Origin: Dromaius novaehollandiae | Taxonomy: Eukaryota > Chordata > Aves > Casuariiformes > Dromaiidae | DNA length: 64,000 nt | Direction: 5' to 3' | NCBI RefSeq assembly: GCF_036370855.1 | Contig: NC_088101.1 | Span: forward strand, 41,276,544-41,340,543 | In this document: positions 62,864 to 64,000 of the stretch, piece by piece | How positions within the stretch are numbered: the stretch's first letter is position 1 | Layout: each line of letters opens with the position of its first letter | The notes under the pieces: model-generated | What the model saw: only the letters and a program-made list of their open reading frames with translations | What the model was told of the DNA's origin: nothing | Databases searched by the model: none | Position numbers and translations under genes: made by a program

Positions 62864-63823
62864 CTAATTAGAAATTCCTCTTATTACTTTCCTGTACAGC
62901 CTAGCATATAACTTTTCTAGAATCTCAAATGAGGTCAATTCTTCATTTACCATAGCATCTACACACCTACATGCAAAAACCCAGAATGTTAGAAGTCAAG
63001 GTGCATTTCACTTCAAAAATAAGAAAACATGTAAATTACTATTTCTATGACAACAGTGGCAGAACTAGTAGGGTCTAGTCCAATCCCTACTATATCCAGA
63101 AAACTACTATTGACTTCAACGGGAGTTGGCATGAGTGCTTAACTATGAATAAATATGAAAGGCAGTTGTCAGTGATTTCCAGTGTGAAAATTATACTGTA
63201 GACATTATAAACAGAAGTGGCAGGTGGCAAATATCAAGTCAGAAAATTCTGCAGTTGAAATCTAATGAAACACTCTGGTTTCTGTGAACCAAGTTTTCAA
63301 ATAATTCTCTGAGATCTGTAGAGTTCAGGGAAACTTTTTAGTTTAGAAACTCCATTATTTCCAAAACTTGCTGTTCATTATAATTTAAAGCTATGAACAC
63401 AATACTAATGACAAAGGAAATATTTAACCATATGCACTGTCATCAGACACTACAGTCAATGTTTTATATCGCTCTACAATGCTCTGGTATCTTTGGGAAA
63501 ACAATAACAACAATACTACTTGTGCAAACCTGTGTGTCAGTTGTGTAAACAACTATACACATTCAACTTCAGTTAAACAAATATATGCATGTACAAGTCT
63601 CAATAGGATAAGCATCTTTGAAGAAGCTGTAGAATTATTTTTGTAGCTAGCAGATGCTTCACAGTTAACTCAGAATATGTCTAAAGGAAAGGTTACTTTA
63701 TACTTTAGGAATTTGGAATTTTTAAACAGTTTATTGTTTCATTTATTATAGAAGATGTCATGAATACTAGATTTCAGTGAAAAATACTATGAGAAGTTAG
63801 TAGCTTTCAATTTTATTATAGCA

Positions 63824-63844
63824 GAATAATTGCAATTAATTTTT
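63824..63844 (+). promoter_or_regulatory. TAATT-rich block, copy 2
   Basis: GAATAATTGCAATTAA followed by TTTTT differs from the block at 55651 at one position of 21. The flanking sequence is not shared, so this is not a longer duplicated segment. Confidence 0.2.
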
Positions 63845-64000
63845 ACTTTCTTTGTTCTTAGAAAAATGTTTTCAATCTAGGACATAATCAAAAATCAGTT
63901 TTGCAAACACTCACAATTATAGGTCTACTCCAATGAGTAAAGTTACTTGTGTTGGTCAGTTTGAGAGACCTAGCTGTAAGTAGGTATTTGGAAAGAATCA

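Larger units (their letters stand above)
50346..64000 (+). other. Presumed first intron (no secure exon)
   Basis: From the edge of the CpG island to the end of the window the DNA is AT-rich and gene-poor. If the ATG|GTGAGT site at 50040 is a real donor, the first intron covers all of this unless one of the exon-like intervals (58942-58991 or 60313-60405) is used. I saw no CR1 fragment in it; it has a few short A or T runs, one perfect 24-bp palindrome and two TAATT-rich blocks. No codon pattern of a known protein was recognised in any frame. Confidence 0.45.

Noticed and set aside
1..64000. CRISPR arrays, prokaryotic operons, tRNA/rRNA genes, and viral (endogenous retroviral) genes.
   Set aside because: No regularly spaced repeats, no ribosome-binding-site-led gene series, no cloverleaf seen, and no gag/pol/env-like frame or paired LTRs recognised by eye. 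A dedicated scan could still find short solo LTRs.

Overview
This window looks like vertebrate nuclear DNA, most likely from a bird. It is AT-rich, has no long open reading frames outside one CpG island, and carries several decayed CR1 LINE fragments whose 3' ends match the CR1 type that dominates avian genomes. CR1 also occurs in crocodilians and turtles, so bird is the best guess rather than a proof. No prokaryotic genes, CRISPR arrays, tRNAs or rRNAs were seen.

Layout: bases 1 to about 49,600 hold no gene I can defend. They contain CR1 pieces at about 7.48-7.66 kb, 22.39-23.74 kb, 31.05-31.26 kb (all minus strand) and 46.88-47.46 kb (plus strand), short homopolymers and microsatellites, and a few exon-shaped intervals (best at 34.68 kb on the plus strand). 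A strong CpG island spans about 49.6-50.35 kb. It contains GC boxes, an inverted CCAAT box, an AT-rich TATA-like patch, a GGC-repeat 5' leader and an ATG in a good Kozak context that is followed at once by a consensus splice donor (ATG|GTGAGT). I read this as the promoter and first exon of a plus-strand gene whose first coding exon supplies only the initiator codon, or whose first ATG is an upstream ATG. The rest of the window, about 50.35-64 kb, would then be its first intron. No partner exon there is secure; the best is an interval at 60.31-60.41 kb with a long pyrimidine tract before it and GTAAGT after it. The gene cannot be named from what is visible.

Points worth checking: the ATG-at-donor promoter; the exon-shaped intervals at 34.68 and 60.31 kb (plus) and 39.36 kb (minus); a perfect 24-bp palindrome at 58.87 kb; two near-identical TAATT-rich 21-mers 8 kb apart in the presumed intron; an internally deleted CR1 that keeps ORF1, endonuclease and 3' UTR remnants; and an 18-G run followed by GGGGCT repeats. 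Exon-shaped intervals occur often by chance in vertebrate DNA, so these calls have low confidence until RNA or cross-species alignment supports them.
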